From: RGIG5952 sp045603485
Lineage (GTDB): Bacteria; Verrucomicrobiota; Kiritimatiellia; RFP12; JAAYLN01
Reading direction: 5' to 3'
Assembly: GCA_045603485.1 (NCBI GenBank)
Contig: JAZUMF010000112.1
Span: forward strand, 1-34,733
DNA: 34,733 nt
The translations under genes were made by a program, and so were the position numbers. The notes under the pieces were generated by a model. That model was not told the DNA's origin. It did not search any database and worked only from the letters and a program-made list of their open reading frames with translations. Positions 8,821 through 17,201 of this stretch are shown here, one piece after another; position 1 is the first letter of the stretch; every line of letters starts with the position of its first letter.

Positions 8821-10260
8821 TTACAGCTGACCGCGCGCAAGCTCAAAAGCGCGCGCAGTATTAAGTACCTGAGAATCGCAGAACGAGCCGCCGATAAACT
8901 GCACGCCGACGGGAAGACCTTCAGATGTTGTGCCCGCAGGTACAGAAATAGCAGGAAGTCCCGCCAAAGACGCAGGAATCGTAAACAAATCGTTAAGATA
9001 CATTGAGAGAGGATCCAGCAACGCGCCAATCTTGAAGGCAGGTGTTGGAGCAACGGGAGTCAAAAGGACATCGACAGACTTAAAGGCCTCGGTGAAATCA
9101 CGGCGAATCAAAGTACGGACGCGCTGTGCCCGACCGTAATAAGCATCATAATAACCGCTGGAAAGCACATAAGTGCCAAGGATAATGCGGCGCTTGACCT
9201 CTTGACCAAAGCCCTCCGCACGACTCTTGCGGTAGAGCTCAGGAATATCCTCTGGCTTCTCAACGCGATGACCGTAACGGACGCCATCAAAGCGAGCTAG
9301 ATTTGCGCTTGCCTCGGCAGGAGCGATAATGTAATAAACCGCCATCGCATATTCGGTATGAGGAAGTGAGACCTCGACAATCTCAGCACCCTGCGCCGCA
9401 CAAATATCAATAGCCTTGCGAACACAAGCATTAACCTCAGGGTCGGTGCCATCTACGAAATACTCCTTAGGCAAACCGATACGAAGCCCCTTCAAGGAGG
9501 CGCCCTCCAATGCCGCAACAAAATCAGGAACCGCCTCTTGCGCCGTTGAGCCGTCATGCGGGTCTTCTCCGGCAAGCGCATTCATAAGCATCGCGGCATC
9601 CGTGACATCAAGGGTCATAGGGCCAACCTGATCAAGCGAAGATGCAAAGGCTGTTACACCATAACGCGAAACGCGACCGTATGTGGGCTTAAAGCCGACA
9701 ATACCGCAAAAAGATGCGGGCTGACGGATTGAGCCTCCTGTATCGGTGCCGAGAGCGCAAAGAGCCTCAGCGCCTGCAACCGATGCCGCACTGCCTCCTG
9801 ACGAACCGCCGGGAACTCGCGACAGGTCACGCGGATTGCGAGTAATCTTAAATGCCGAGTTCTCAGTTGAAGAACCCATGGCAAATTCATCCATATTTAC
9901 ACGACCGGCACAAATCGCTCCTGCGGCCTTTAGCTTTGCAGTCACCGTTGCGTCATATGGAGAAACATACCCCTCGAGAATCTTTGATGCGCAGGTACAA
10001 GGCTGCCCCTTGACATTAATCAGATCCTTTATAGCGACAGGGATTCCCAAAAGTGGAGAATTATTACCTGCAATGCGGGCGGCATCGGCATCTGCGGCGG
10101 CGGCAAGCGCCCCCTCGCGATCAAATGTCAAATAAGCGCCGATATCTCCATCGCGTGCATCAACCGCATCGATGACAGACTGGACCAATTCAACTGAAGA
10201 AAAATCTTTTTTAGCAAGGCCGATAGAAGCCTTTGCGACTGTTAGCTTTGAAATATCCAT
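8821..10260 (-). CDS. gatA: Aspartyl/glutamyl-tRNA amidotransferase subunit A
   Basis: The amidase subunit of GatCAB. It releases ammonia from glutamine for conversion of mischarged Glu-tRNA(Gln) and/or Asp-tRNA(Asn) to the correct aminoacyl-tRNA in the cytoplasm. The Ser-Ser-Lys triad is complete: Lys78 in AIKD, Ser153 in GGSSGGS and Ser177 in TDTGGSIRQP, all in the family's usual places. The 479-residue length is typical. It begins with ATG 6 bp after gatC. The partner gatB, needed for the kinase/transamidase step, is not in this window and must be elsewhere if the pathway works. Confidence 0.97.
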   Translation of the reverse strand: MDISKLTVAKASIGLAKKDFSSVELVQSVIDAVDARDGDIGAYLTFDREGALAAAADADAARIAGNNSPLLGIPVAIKDLINVKGQPCTCASKILEGYVSPYDATVTAKLKAAGAICAGRVNMDEFAMGSSTENSAFKITRNPRDLSRVPGGSSGGSAASVAGAEALCALGTDTGGSIRQPASFCGIVGFKPTYGRVSRYGVTAFASSLDQVGPMTLDVTDAAMLMNALAGEDPHDGSTAQEAVPDFVAALEGASLKGLRIGLPKEYFVDGTDPEVNACVRKAIDICAAQGAEIVEVSLPHTEYAMAVYYIIAPAEASANLARFDGVRYGHRVEKPEDIPELYRKSRAEGFGQEVKRRIILGTYVLSSGYYDAYYGRAQRVRTLIRRDFTEAFKSVDVLLTPVAPTPAFKIGALLDPLSMYLNDLFTIPASLAGLPAISVPAGTTSEGLPVGVQFIGGSFCDSQVLNTARAFELARGQL

Positions 10261-10266
10261 AGCGAC

Positions 10267-10560
10267 CTACGCATCCTCGACAATCTTTGGAAGCAAAAAC
10301 TCATTACCAATCCGTTGAGGAGCATTTGCTAAAACAGCGTCACGATCAATTGATTCGGTCACCGTATCCTCGCGGAAAGCATTTACGCGACCGTGACCAT
10401 GCATCGTCGGCTCAATATTGGAGACATCAAGCTCCTTCAGCTTTTCCATGTATTTAAGAATATCGCCAAGCTGCCCAGCAAAACGCTCAGACTCCTCGGC
10501 GCCTAACTCAAGATGCGCTAAACGCGCGACATACGAAATGTCAAAACCATCAGTTGCCAC
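10267..10560 (-). CDS. gatC: Aspartyl/glutamyl-tRNA amidotransferase subunit C
   Basis: The small GatCAB subunit that wraps GatA and GatB. The sequence runs ISYVARLAHLELGAEESERF, then DILKYMEKLKELD and the conserved tail EPTMHG..NAFREDTV. I prefer the GTG at 10560 (97 residues) because the family normally starts just before this helix; a TTG at 10572 in the same frame is possible, and neither has a clear ribosome site. It lies close behind the coiled-coil repeat gene (stop at 10583) and 6 bp ahead of gatA, so the three are probably co-transcribed. Confidence 0.93.
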   Translation of the reverse strand: MATDGFDISYVARLAHLELGAEESERFAGQLGDILKYMEKLKELDVSNIEPTMHGHGRVNAFREDTVTESIDRDAVLANAPQRIGNEFLLPKIVEDA

Positions 10561-10582
10561 AGCAAAACTCAACTATTTGGGA

Positions 10583-12142
10583 TTATTTAGAAACAGGGGT
10601 TGGTTCAATAACAGAAACGGGAAGGTCTGGAACCTTCGGCGTAACAACAGGAGGAGCAATTGGCTCTACAACAGGCGAAATGGGCTTTGCCTTAGGAGTA
10701 GCAACCTCTTGGTTGTTAACCTCGGAAGAGGCCTTCTTCAAAGCGTCTTGAATAGTCGTCTTTTCCTCCATCTTTTTAGCACGCTCCGCTGCTACAGGAG
10801 TAACGATAATTTCAGTTGGAACCAAACTCAAATCCTTCTTCTCGGCGGCGGCCTTGGCCTCTAATGCCTTCTTCTCGGCCTCTGCCTTCAATGCTGCTTC
10901 CTTGGCGGCGGCCTCAAGCTTAGCCTTCTCCTCATGTGCCTTCTTCTCGGCGGCGGCCTTGGCCTCTAATGCCTTCTTTTCAGCCTCTGCCTTCAATGCC
11001 GCTTCCTTGGCGGCTGCTTCAAGCTTAGCCTTCTCTTCAAGTGCTTTCTTCTCAGCGGCGGCTTTGGCCTCTAAACCCTTCTTTTCAGCTTCCGCTTTCA
11101 ATGCAGCTTCTTTGGCGGCTGCTTCAAGCTTAGCCTTCTCTTCAAGTGCCTTCTTCTCGGCGGCAGCTTTGGCCTCTAAAGCCTTCTTCTCAGCTTCGGC
11201 TTTCAATGCTGCTTCTTTGGCGGCTGCTTCAAGCTTAGCTTTCTCTTCAAGTGCTTTCTTCTCGGCGGCAGCCTTTGCCTCTAATGCCTTCTTCTCAGCC
11301 TCTGCCTTCAATGCGGCTTCCTTGGCGGCCGCTTCAACTTTAGCCTTCTCTTCAAGTGCTTTCTTCTCGGCGGCGGCCTTTGCCTCTAAAGCCTTCTTCT
11401 CAGCCTCTGCTTTCAATGCCGCTTCCTTGGCGGCTGCTTCAAGTTTAGCCTTCTCTTCAAGTGCTTTCTTCTCGGCGGCAGCCTTGGCCTCTAAAGCCTT
11501 CTTCTCAGCCTCTGCCTTCAATGCCGCTTCCTTGGCAGCAGCCTCAAGTTTAGCCTTCTCCTCAAGTGCTTTCTTCTCTGCGGCGGCCTTTGCCTCTAAA
11601 GCCTTCTTCTCTTCAGCAATGGCTGCACGGCTTACCTGTCCATTTGCAGCATCGTAACGAGATGTCTTAACAGTTACATCCCTAAGACGGATACCATATT
11701 TTGCCTCTAGCGATTTCCATTGCTTTGCTGAGAGAGGATTTATAGAATGGAACGCATTTACAACCTCATGGTAAGCATGTCCGTTTGGAGTTAAAATATT
11801 ATTTGCCCAGCTTGCTGACTCGCCTAAACTTTGAGAAGCAAGGCTATCTCCGACTAAAACAACTGTATTTGCGTCGGCACGCTTAAATTCACCAGAATTC
11901 CACTTCGCCCTTTCAACAGCGACCCAACGCTGTGATGAACGGTCAAAGAGCTCTATGGTATCAACCTCCTTGTCGCCTGTATAACATGCCAGACCAATAT
12001 CATCATTAGGCATCATTCGCATCAATGAAAAACCCAAATTGACCAAGGTAACATTTGCAGGAACTACCAACAAAAGATTTTCCGCAATAAGTGACATTGA
12101 AAACACTATTGCTGAAAAAAGAGAAACAACGATTTTTTTCAT
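10583..12142 (-). CDS. Secreted long coiled-coil repeat protein (TolA-like architecture)
   Basis: A 519-residue protein with four parts. Residues ~1-20 are a signal peptide (MKKIVVSLFSAIVFSMSLIA). Residues ~21-175 are a compact domain I do not recognise (ELFDRSSQRWVAVERAKWNS within it). Residues ~176-436 are seven full copies and one partial copy of a 35-residue Ala/Lys/Glu repeat. The C-terminal ~80 residues are Pro/Val-rich. Thirty-five residues is exactly five heptads, as expected for a continuous helix. TolA-like composition does not prove TolA function; there are no tolQRB neighbours and no TolA C-terminal domain that I can see. ATG at 12142 has GGAGG ten bases upstream; the TTG three codons earlier is too close. 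It heads the transcript with gatC and gatA. Confidence 0.75.
   Translation of the reverse strand: MKKIVVSLFSAIVFSMSLIAENLLLVVPANVTLVNLGFSLMRMMPNDDIGLACYTGDKEVDTIELFDRSSQRWVAVERAKWNSGEFKRADANTVVLVGDSLASQSLGESASWANNILTPNGHAYHEVVNAFHSINPLSAKQWKSLEAKYGIRLRDVTVKTSRYDAANGQVSRAAIAEEKKALEAKAAAEKKALEEKAKLEAAAKEAALKAEAEKKALEAKAAAEKKALEEKAKLEAAAKEAALKAEAEKKALEAKAAAEKKALEEKAKVEAAAKEAALKAEAEKKALEAKAAAEKKALEEKAKLEAAAKEAALKAEAEKKALEAKAAAEKKALEEKAKLEAAAKEAALKAEAEKKGLEAKAAAEKKALEEKAKLEAAAKEAALKAEAEKKALEAKAAAEKKAHEEKAKLEAAAKEAALKAEAEKKALEAKAAAEKKDLSLVPTEIIVTPVAAERAKKMEEKTTIQDALKKASSEVNNQEVATPKAKPISPVVEPIAPPVVTPKVPDLPVSVIEPTPVSK
10835..11617 (-). repeat. 105-bp tandem repeat, 7 full copies plus a partial copy
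   Basis: The repeats encode the 35-residue units of the coiled-coil protein. Copies differ mainly at synonymous third positions (GCC/GCT/GCG/GCA alanines, AAG/AAA and GAG/GAA variants). There are rare amino-acid changes, such as Leu to Val in unit 3, Ala to Gly in unit 6 and Leu to His in unit 7. Synonymous drift with a conserved protein indicates selection on the helix. Copy number could vary between strains. Confidence 0.93.
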
Positions 12143-12177
12143 AAGGAACAAGCCTCCATGTACATAAACAAAAACAT

Positions 12178-12206
12178 ATTACAATTTTACCGAATTTTCA
12201 GTTCAA
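12178..12206 (-). promoter_or_regulatory. Promoter of the coiled-coil/gatCA operon
   Basis: On the minus strand, -35 TTGAAC (12201-12206) and -10 TGTAAT (12178-12183, five of six) are separated by 17 bp. Initiation near 12171 would leave a leader of about 29 nt to the ATG at 12142. This is a good sigma70-type fit. Confidence 0.6.
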
Positions 12207-12236
12207 AGTCTAATTCAAATATATTAAAAAAAACGC

Positions 12237-12265
12237 TTGACCTTTTTGCAAAAAAAGGGCATACT
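12237..12265 (+). promoter_or_regulatory. Promoter of the prepilin gene
   Basis: -35 TTGACC (12237-12242) and -10 CATACT (12260-12265) lie 17 bp apart, with initiation expected near 12272. The -10 is overlapped by a perfect palindrome at 12258-12276. Its -35 is about 30 bp from that of the divergent coiled-coil gene promoter. Confidence 0.6.
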
Positions 12266-12276
12266 TCAAGTATGCC
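12258..12276. promoter_or_regulatory. Palindrome over the pilin -10, candidate operator or leader hairpin
   Basis: GGCATACTTCAAGTATGCC has perfect 9-bp arms and a 1-nt centre. It covers the -10 and the probable transcription start, a classic place for repressor binding. No T-run follows, so it is not a terminator. The binding protein is unknown. Confidence 0.5.
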
Positions 12277-12348
12277 GCACGAAATGACTCGTCGGTATGC
12301 ATCATCGGGGAAGCGGTTTCCCTCTTTAACACGAATGGAGTAAATATT

Positions 12349-13035
12349 ATGGCTCTCAAAAATTCAAAGGGCTTCACACTAGTTGAAATGCTCGTCGTTA
12401 TTGCGATTATTTCGGTTCTCGCAGCAGCACTCTTCCCCGCAATTCAAAATGCTATCAGCACCGCCAGTGCTACAGCTCTTAAGCAGAAGGGTCGTGGTGT
12501 TTGGGTTGCTATCACATCTGCCAACATGGAGCGTGAGCCACTCAACCTCGGCGTTCTTTGGCCAACAGAGCTTGAAGAGGATGCCAGCGTTGGTACAGCA
12601 GTCGCTTACTTCAACTACCTCCTTTCTGACGGCAACAACACCGGCACGACAACCGATGATCCAGATCTTCGCGTAGTTGCTGACCTCACCCCAGATGCTC
12701 TCGTCGCAAGTGGCGTTACCGCCGCTAAGATTGGCGAGTCTATCACAGAAGATAACATCGCATGGGGCGTTGTCAAGGTTCAGGACTCCTCCCCATCCGA
12801 GGTTCCTTTCCTTATCAGCCGCAACTATGACAAGACCGCCGCTCTTTCTCAGCAGGCTAACCCGACCACCGAGGCTCTTGAACTCAATCCTGAGCTCAAG
12901 CCCTTCAACGCTACTCGCGCTGTTTGGGTCACCCGTGGCGGCGGCGTCTTCGATGCCCGTAAGAAGTATTTCACAATGTCCCAGCTCATGGGTCTAGGTG
13001 ACAGCTCAGTCACTTACGATTACTGGGCCAAGTAA
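12349..13035 (+). CDS. Type IV pilin-like prepilin
   Basis: A 228-residue protein with a class III signal: basic leader of eight residues ending in KG, cleavage before Phe9, Glu13 (mature Glu5), and the hydrophobic helix FTLVEMLVVIAIISVLAAALF. The rest is a globular domain I do not recognise, ending SVTYDYWAK. It would be processed by a prepilin peptidase and assembled into a pilus or type II secretion pseudopilus; no other pilus gene is in this window. GGAG lies eight bases before the ATG. Codon use is unlike its neighbours: leucines are almost all CTC/CTT, arginines almost all CGT/CGC, and GCT, GTT and AAG are frequent. With a dedicated promoter and a strong terminator, this points to very high expression. 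Confidence 0.88.
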   Translation: MALKNSKGFTLVEMLVVIAIISVLAAALFPAIQNAISTASATALKQKGRGVWVAITSANMEREPLNLGVLWPTELEEDASVGTAVAYFNYLLSDGNNTGTTTDDPDLRVVADLTPDALVASGVTAAKIGESITEDNIAWGVVKVQDSSPSEVPFLISRNYDKTAALSQQANPTTEALELNPELKPFNATRAVWVTRGGGVFDARKKYFTMSQLMGLGDSSVTYDYWAK

Positions 13036-13063
13036 GTTTCGGGGCAGACTCCGATGACGCAAA

Positions 13064-13097
13064 GCGGCTCCGCATTTCTGCGGAGCCGTTCTTTTTT
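13064..13097 (+). terminator. Intrinsic terminator of the prepilin gene
   Basis: A perfect 10-bp stem (CGGCTCCGCA, loop TTTC, TGCGGAGCCG) is followed by TTCTTTTTT. It begins 29 bp after the prepilin stop, so the gene is a single-gene transcription unit separated from priA. Confidence 0.92.
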
Positions 13098-13111
13098 AAG
13101 GAAACGGCTAA

Positions 13112-15328
13112 ATGATTGTCAGAGTTTCAGTAGATAATGCACCGGCAAATCAGCTCTTTGATTATAAAGTGCCAGATGAGCTATCTGGCGGCATATCTAT
13201 TGGCTCACGCGTAACCATCCCATTTGCCAAACGAGCGTCCGCTTCAGGTATTGTCGTAGAACTTCCAGAAAGTTCACCATTTGAGGGCAAACTAAAATCA
13301 ATCTCCGCATTGGATAGTCCCTCGCCAACTGTGTTACCCTCTCTAGTAAAGTTAGCCATTTGGATGAGCAAGTATTATCTTGCCACATTGTCAAAATCCC
13401 TGGAAACGCTCCTCCCCGCACCCGTCCGCAACGGCCGCATTCACGAAAAGACAATGCTCTATATAGATGCGGCAGAATCCTTCGATGAAACGACCTTGAC
13501 AAAACGGCAGGGTGAACTTCTTGCCGATATTCGTCGTGTTGGTGGAGGATGGATGAGGCAGCTCTGCGAAGAGTTTCAATGTACTGCGACAACGCTACGA
13601 AAAATGGCAGACCTAGGCGCCCTGGTAATTTCAGAACGCCAACAGCGTCGCTCGCCTCTCCGTCGTGGTCGCATAGTCCCGACCAAACCTTTGCCGCTTA
13701 ATAACGACCAAGCCATAGCACTTTCAGATATTACAAATGCATTGCCGAGCGATGCAGATTCATTTCCACAGACTCCACCAAAACCGATTCTTCTCTTCGG
13801 TGTTACAGGAAGCGGGAAAACAGAGGTTTACCTTCAAGCAATCTCAAACGCATTAGAGCGCGGCTTGGGAGCAATTGTTCTCGTCCCCGAAATATCGCTA
13901 ACGCCCCAAACCGTTATGCGGTTTTCATCACGCTTTGGCGACCGCATAGCCGTCTTACATAGTGCCCTATCCAACGGAGAACGCTACGACGAATGGCAAC
14001 GCATCCGCAAAGGAGATGCGCGCGTTGTTGTTGGTCCACGCTCTGCCGTTTTTGCACCTGTTGAAAAGCTAGGCCTCATCGTTGTAGACGAAGAGCATGA
14101 GCCCAGCTACAAGCAAGAAGAGTCTCCACGCTACAATGCGCGCGATGTAGCCGTCATGCGCGCCCACTTCGAAAAATGCGTTGTAGTCCTTGGCTCCGCA
14201 ACACCATCAATGGAATCGTGGCGCAACTCTAGTTTAGGCAAATATGCGCTTTCCCGTCTTTCTGCTCGAGCCGCCGAGGGAGCTGCGATGCCGCTGGTTC
14301 GCGTTATTGATATGAATGAAGAAAATGCGCGATCAGGCAGAGTCAATATTTTTTCTAAAGAACTACTTGACGCAATGCACGATAGACTTCAGCGGCACGA
14401 ACAAATTATACTCTTTCTCAATCGTAGAGGTTTCTCGACATCACTAACCTGTCCCTCATGTGGCTATGTTGAAACCTGTGAACGATGCGATGTTCCATTC
14501 ACATACCATAGGGCTGACGATTGTCTAAGATGCCATATCTGCGGCGCCTGGAAACGCCCGCCAAGTGCTTGTCCATCATGCTCAGACGCTCAATTTAAGT
14601 TTGCCGGATTCGGCACTCAGCGCGTCGAGTCAATCGTAAAGCAATGCTTTCCCAGTGCTCGCGTCGCAAGAATGGATGCCGACTCAACATCTCGCAAGCT
14701 AAGCCACGATGATATTCTCGACGCCTTCAAAGCAGGAGAGACCGATATTCTAATAGGAACGCAAATGATTGCCAAAGGGCTTCACTTCCCCCTTGTCACT
14801 CTCGTTGGTATTATCAACGCTGATTCCTCACTGCACATTCCCGACTTTAGGGCGGGAGAACGCACCTTCCAGCTCTTGGCTCAAGTTTCCGGTCGTACTG
14901 GTAGAGGAACTCTTCCAGGCGAAGTATATGTCCAGTCATACACCCCCGAACATCCCGCCGTTCAGATGGCAAAGACTGAAAATTTTGAAGGATTTGCAAA
15001 GCAAGAGCTTCCACTACGAAGTGAAATGGGCTATCCTCCCTTTGTTCACCTCACCTGTATTACCCTTACCGGCCCTGCCGAAAATTTAACCGAAAGCTTA
15101 ATGTCAAAAATCAGAAAAACGATTATAGATAAAAAGCCTCATGGTGTTGTCGTTTCAGAAGTTTGCCCGGCCTCGCTCCCCAAGGCAGACAATCTCTTCA
15201 GATTCCAAGTTGTATTGAGAGGCCCCAACTCCCTGCAGATGACGGAAGCAATAAAGTCAACACTTGAAGAGCACCCAATCTCAACTCCATTCCGCATCTC
15301 TGTTGATGTCGACGCCCACTCCTTTTAA
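13112..15328 (+). CDS. priA: Primosomal replication restart helicase PriA
   Basis: A superfamily 2 3'-5' DNA helicase that reloads the replicative helicase at stalled forks. Order of parts: N-terminal 3' DNA-binding region (FDYKVPDEL, then GSRVTIPFAKR), winged-helix region, Walker A GVTGSGKT at 230-237, DEEH box, the eight-cysteine zinc module CPSCGYVETCERC..CHICG..CPSC inserted between helicase motifs, then DILIGTQMIAKGLHFP and SGRTGRG. Length 738 matches the family. AAGGA precedes the ATG, and the gene starts 15 bp after the pilin terminator's T-tract. No truncation is visible. Confidence 0.97.
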   Translation: MIVRVSVDNAPANQLFDYKVPDELSGGISIGSRVTIPFAKRASASGIVVELPESSPFEGKLKSISALDSPSPTVLPSLVKLAIWMSKYYLATLSKSLETLLPAPVRNGRIHEKTMLYIDAAESFDETTLTKRQGELLADIRRVGGGWMRQLCEEFQCTATTLRKMADLGALVISERQQRRSPLRRGRIVPTKPLPLNNDQAIALSDITNALPSDADSFPQTPPKPILLFGVTGSGKTEVYLQAISNALERGLGAIVLVPEISLTPQTVMRFSSRFGDRIAVLHSALSNGERYDEWQRIRKGDARVVVGPRSAVFAPVEKLGLIVVDEEHEPSYKQEESPRYNARDVAVMRAHFEKCVVVLGSATPSMESWRNSSLGKYALSRLSARAAEGAAMPLVRVIDMNEENARSGRVNIFSKELLDAMHDRLQRHEQIILFLNRRGFSTSLTCPSCGYVETCERCDVPFTYHRADDCLRCHICGAWKRPPSACPSCSDAQFKFAGFGTQRVESIVKQCFPSARVARMDADSTSRKLSHDDILDAFKAGETDILIGTQMIAKGLHFPLVTLVGIINADSSLHIPDFRAGERTFQLLAQVSGRTGRGTLPGEVYVQSYTPEHPAVQMAKTENFEGFAKQELPLRSEMGYPPFVHLTCITLTGPAENLTESLMSKIRKTIIDKKPHGVVVSEVCPASLPKADNLFRFQVVLRGPNSLQMTEAIKSTLEEHPISTPFRISVDVDAHSF

Positions 15329-15464
15329 TGAAGAATTATTGAATAAGGATTTGGCTAAGTTATCAAATCAAATACTGTGACACTTAAATGTCATCTACCC
15401 ACATGTCATACACACTGCAGGCCATTCTATTAGAACAGCCTGCTATTACGCATTAGTCACATTA

Positions 15465-16481
15465 TTAAACCTTGTCAGCCCTACGAGAAGCACAAAGGCG
15501 AAAACCTAAATCACCACGGGGGACAACATAGGGGACAAAAGAGATAAGTTTATGACGAATGTTAGACTTACACTCTCCAACAGAACTGCAATAGCTACCA
15601 CCACAACCGACATAAATACCCCAAGCGAAAGTAGAAGTCCATTCACATAAATTGCCATTCATATCATATAGACCATACGCATTAGCCTTCTTTTGTCCTA
15701 CTGGATGGGTCTCCCGCTCGCTATTTTCCTCAAACCAAGCGACATTGCCTAGGGTTTCATTTGTTATCTCTGCGCCATCATCAAGCTTGCAATAATCACC
15801 ACTAGCTCCAGCTAGGCAAGCATACTCCCATTCATCCGCTGTAGGCAAACGGTACTCAAGCCCTGACTTCTTTATTTCAGGATGTTCATTTAATTTCTCC
15901 AAAAAAATCTGGCAATCATTCCAAGAAACGCAATCTACGGGTCTGTTTGGCACACCTTTGAATCTAGATGGATTCCGCCCCGTAATAGCCTCATACAATT
16001 CCTGCGTTACCTCATATTTACACAGCATATATTCCTTTTCTGGGATTTGAATCATATTTGATAATAAGGTACGAATTTGTTTGATACGAGCAGCTTCTTT
16101 TTCTTTACGCTGAGTTTCAAATACCAATTCAGTGTTAGCACCGATTAACTCAACTGTTAACGCAAAATACCAAAGACAATATGCCCAATACAATAAATAA
16201 ATTGAAAAATATATTCTTAAGTTCATAATTTGACTTATTCGAACATATGCTGACATTTCTTCAATATCAACGGTTCTATATATAACCCTAGAAAGCTTTT
16301 CAACAACTTCTTTATAATCCCCACCAATAGCATAGGAAGAACAAATTAAACAAAGTACGGCCATTATGTAAAAGAAAAACACGACTATATTAAAACCGCC
16401 CGATATTCTAACAACAAATATTTTTTTTAATTGCTGTAGATTCTGAGCAACCTTAATCTGAGATAACACAAATAAAGCCAA
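15465..16481 (-). CDS. SUMF1/FGE-fold protein, C-terminal part of a frameshifted membrane gene
   Basis: This 338-residue frame holds two hydrophobic stretches (about residues 30-50 and 90-115), a charged linker (FETQRKEKEAARIKQ), then a SUMF1/formylglycine-enzyme-type C-lectin fold: KYEVTQELYEAITGRNPSRFKG, RPVDCVSWNDCQIFLEKLN, YRLPTADEWEYACLAGA, VGQKKANAYGLYDMNGNLCEW, and the end GDLGFRLCAS. The usual IPGG.F.MGS opening is shortened to MIQIPEKEYMLCKYEVTQ, so it is probably a binding or structural domain rather than a true formylglycine enzyme. The frame opens only at a TTG without a ribosome site. Its true upstream part is the overlapping frame at 16453-16761, shifted by a 7-bp tandem duplication. 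Removing one copy gives one 429-residue protein. Confidence 0.75.
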   Translation of the reverse strand: MALFVLSQIKVAQNLQQLKKIFVVRISGGFNIVVFFFYIMAVLCLICSSYAIGGDYKEVVEKLSRVIYRTVDIEEMSAYVRISQIMNLRIYFSIYLLYWAYCLWYFALTVELIGANTELVFETQRKEKEAARIKQIRTLLSNMIQIPEKEYMLCKYEVTQELYEAITGRNPSRFKGVPNRPVDCVSWNDCQIFLEKLNEHPEIKKSGLEYRLPTADEWEYACLAGASGDYCKLDDGAEITNETLGNVAWFEENSERETHPVGQKKANAYGLYDMNGNLCEWTSTFAWGIYVGCGGSYCSSVGECKSNIRHKLISFVPYVVPRGDLGFRLCASRRADKV

Positions 16482-16761
16482 TACTATATGACATATTAGA
16501 GCGCCAATTCCACGACCTATGACCTATAAGTGCAAAATCTAATGGATATCTAATAGAGTCGTTCATCCAATAAGCGACCTTCACCGGCAACGGCCTTGGC
16601 AAAGCACAAACTATATAAAATAAAGATACAATCACACCAACAATACAAAATACTATAGTAAATTTATGAAGAAAATTTAGTTTGTTAGTTAAATCATAGT
16701 AATCGTTCTCGGAATTAATTGAATCAGATGATGTGCCTTCATTTGTTTGAGTCGTATCCAT
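16453..16761 (-). pseudogene. N-terminal fragment of the frameshifted membrane/SUMF1 gene
   Basis: A 102-residue frame starting MDTTQTNEG with a polar N-terminus, a transmembrane helix (HKFTIVFCIVGVIVSLFYIV) and a short loop. It reads correctly to LDFALIG, then leaves frame at the duplicated GACCTAT (plus strand) and ends at 16453 after 20-odd unrelated residues. In the repaired frame it continues RGIGALICHIVLALFVLSQ, a clear membrane segment that flows into the SUMF1 frame. It is either a recent inactivation or a reversible switch. Confidence 0.7.
16514..16527. repeat. 7-bp tandem duplication causing a frameshift
   Basis: GACCTATGACCTAT on the plus strand is two exact copies of GACCTAT. A single copy would fuse the frames at 16453-16761 and 15465-16481 into one protein. 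A seven-base slip is a typical replication-slippage product and can revert. Confidence 0.85.
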
Positions 16762-16959
16762 TTACCTACTCCTTTTTTTGCGCTACAAATCCAGCAAACC
16801 AGCCCAGCGCAAAAAAGAGCGTGGCATGCCTTAAAATTCTCAGAAATTACATTACCCTCTAATGTATTTTCTACTAACTATTACTAGAATTTATAAAAAT
16901 CTTACGCGCTCTCAAAAAAATTTTTTTCACTCAATAAAAATTCTTTCCCCATCTTTTAG

Positions 16960-17110
16960 AGTGCCAGACTGTTACACTTGACACTATGTTCTAGTCTCCT
17001 TATACTAACACAACAAATAGTTGGCATCATAACGGCAGCTGAGGATTGCTTTCGCTGTTGGGAGATTAGGAGACTCGGAGTTTATTAACTTTTAAAGGGG
17101 ATAGTCCTTT
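16960..17110. repeat. Composite dispersed repeat, second copy
   Basis: In order: AGTGCCAGACTGTTACACTT with TGACACT closing a 7-bp inverted repeat with one mismatch (16960-16985), then TCCTTATACTAACACAA..AAATAG (16997-17020), and AAAGGGGATAGTCCTTT (17094-17110). The order parallels 17246-17382. Confidence 0.6.
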
Positions 17111-17201
17111 CCGTTTCCCTTCTCAATATCCTAATAATAAACATTCTAATTTTTTCACACCCAAAATAAGATTACGGTGCGGAACAAAATCTCACAATTT
17201 T

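Noticed and set aside
8784..9053. N-terminal extension of the glycosidase fusion frame
   Set aside because: It overlaps gatA in another frame, has no family similarity, and a clear ribosome site supports the ATG at 8783.
10835..11617. Repeat array as a CRISPR
   Set aside because: Units are 105 bp with no unique spacers and are coding; no cas genes are nearby.
10854..11657. Long plus-strand Ser/Ala/Phe repeat frame
   Set aside because: It is the antisense shadow of the coiled-coil repeats; the repeat period of 105 bp keeps all frames open.
12158..12343. 61-residue frame upstream of the prepilin gene
   Set aside because: It covers both divergent promoters and has AT-rich, non-protein-like composition.
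15417..15443. GCAGGC/GCCTGC hairpin after the SUMF1 gene as a terminator
   Set aside because: The 6-bp stem has a 15-nt loop and no T-run on either strand.
15465..15700. SUMF1 C-terminus as the variable region of a diversity-generating retroelement
   Set aside because: The fold is right, but no reverse transcriptase or template repeat is in the window.
16921..16985. TTGACA-like and TATA-like strings near the repeat copies as promoters
   Set aside because: They are part of the repeat consensus and are not placed ahead of any gene on the matching strand.
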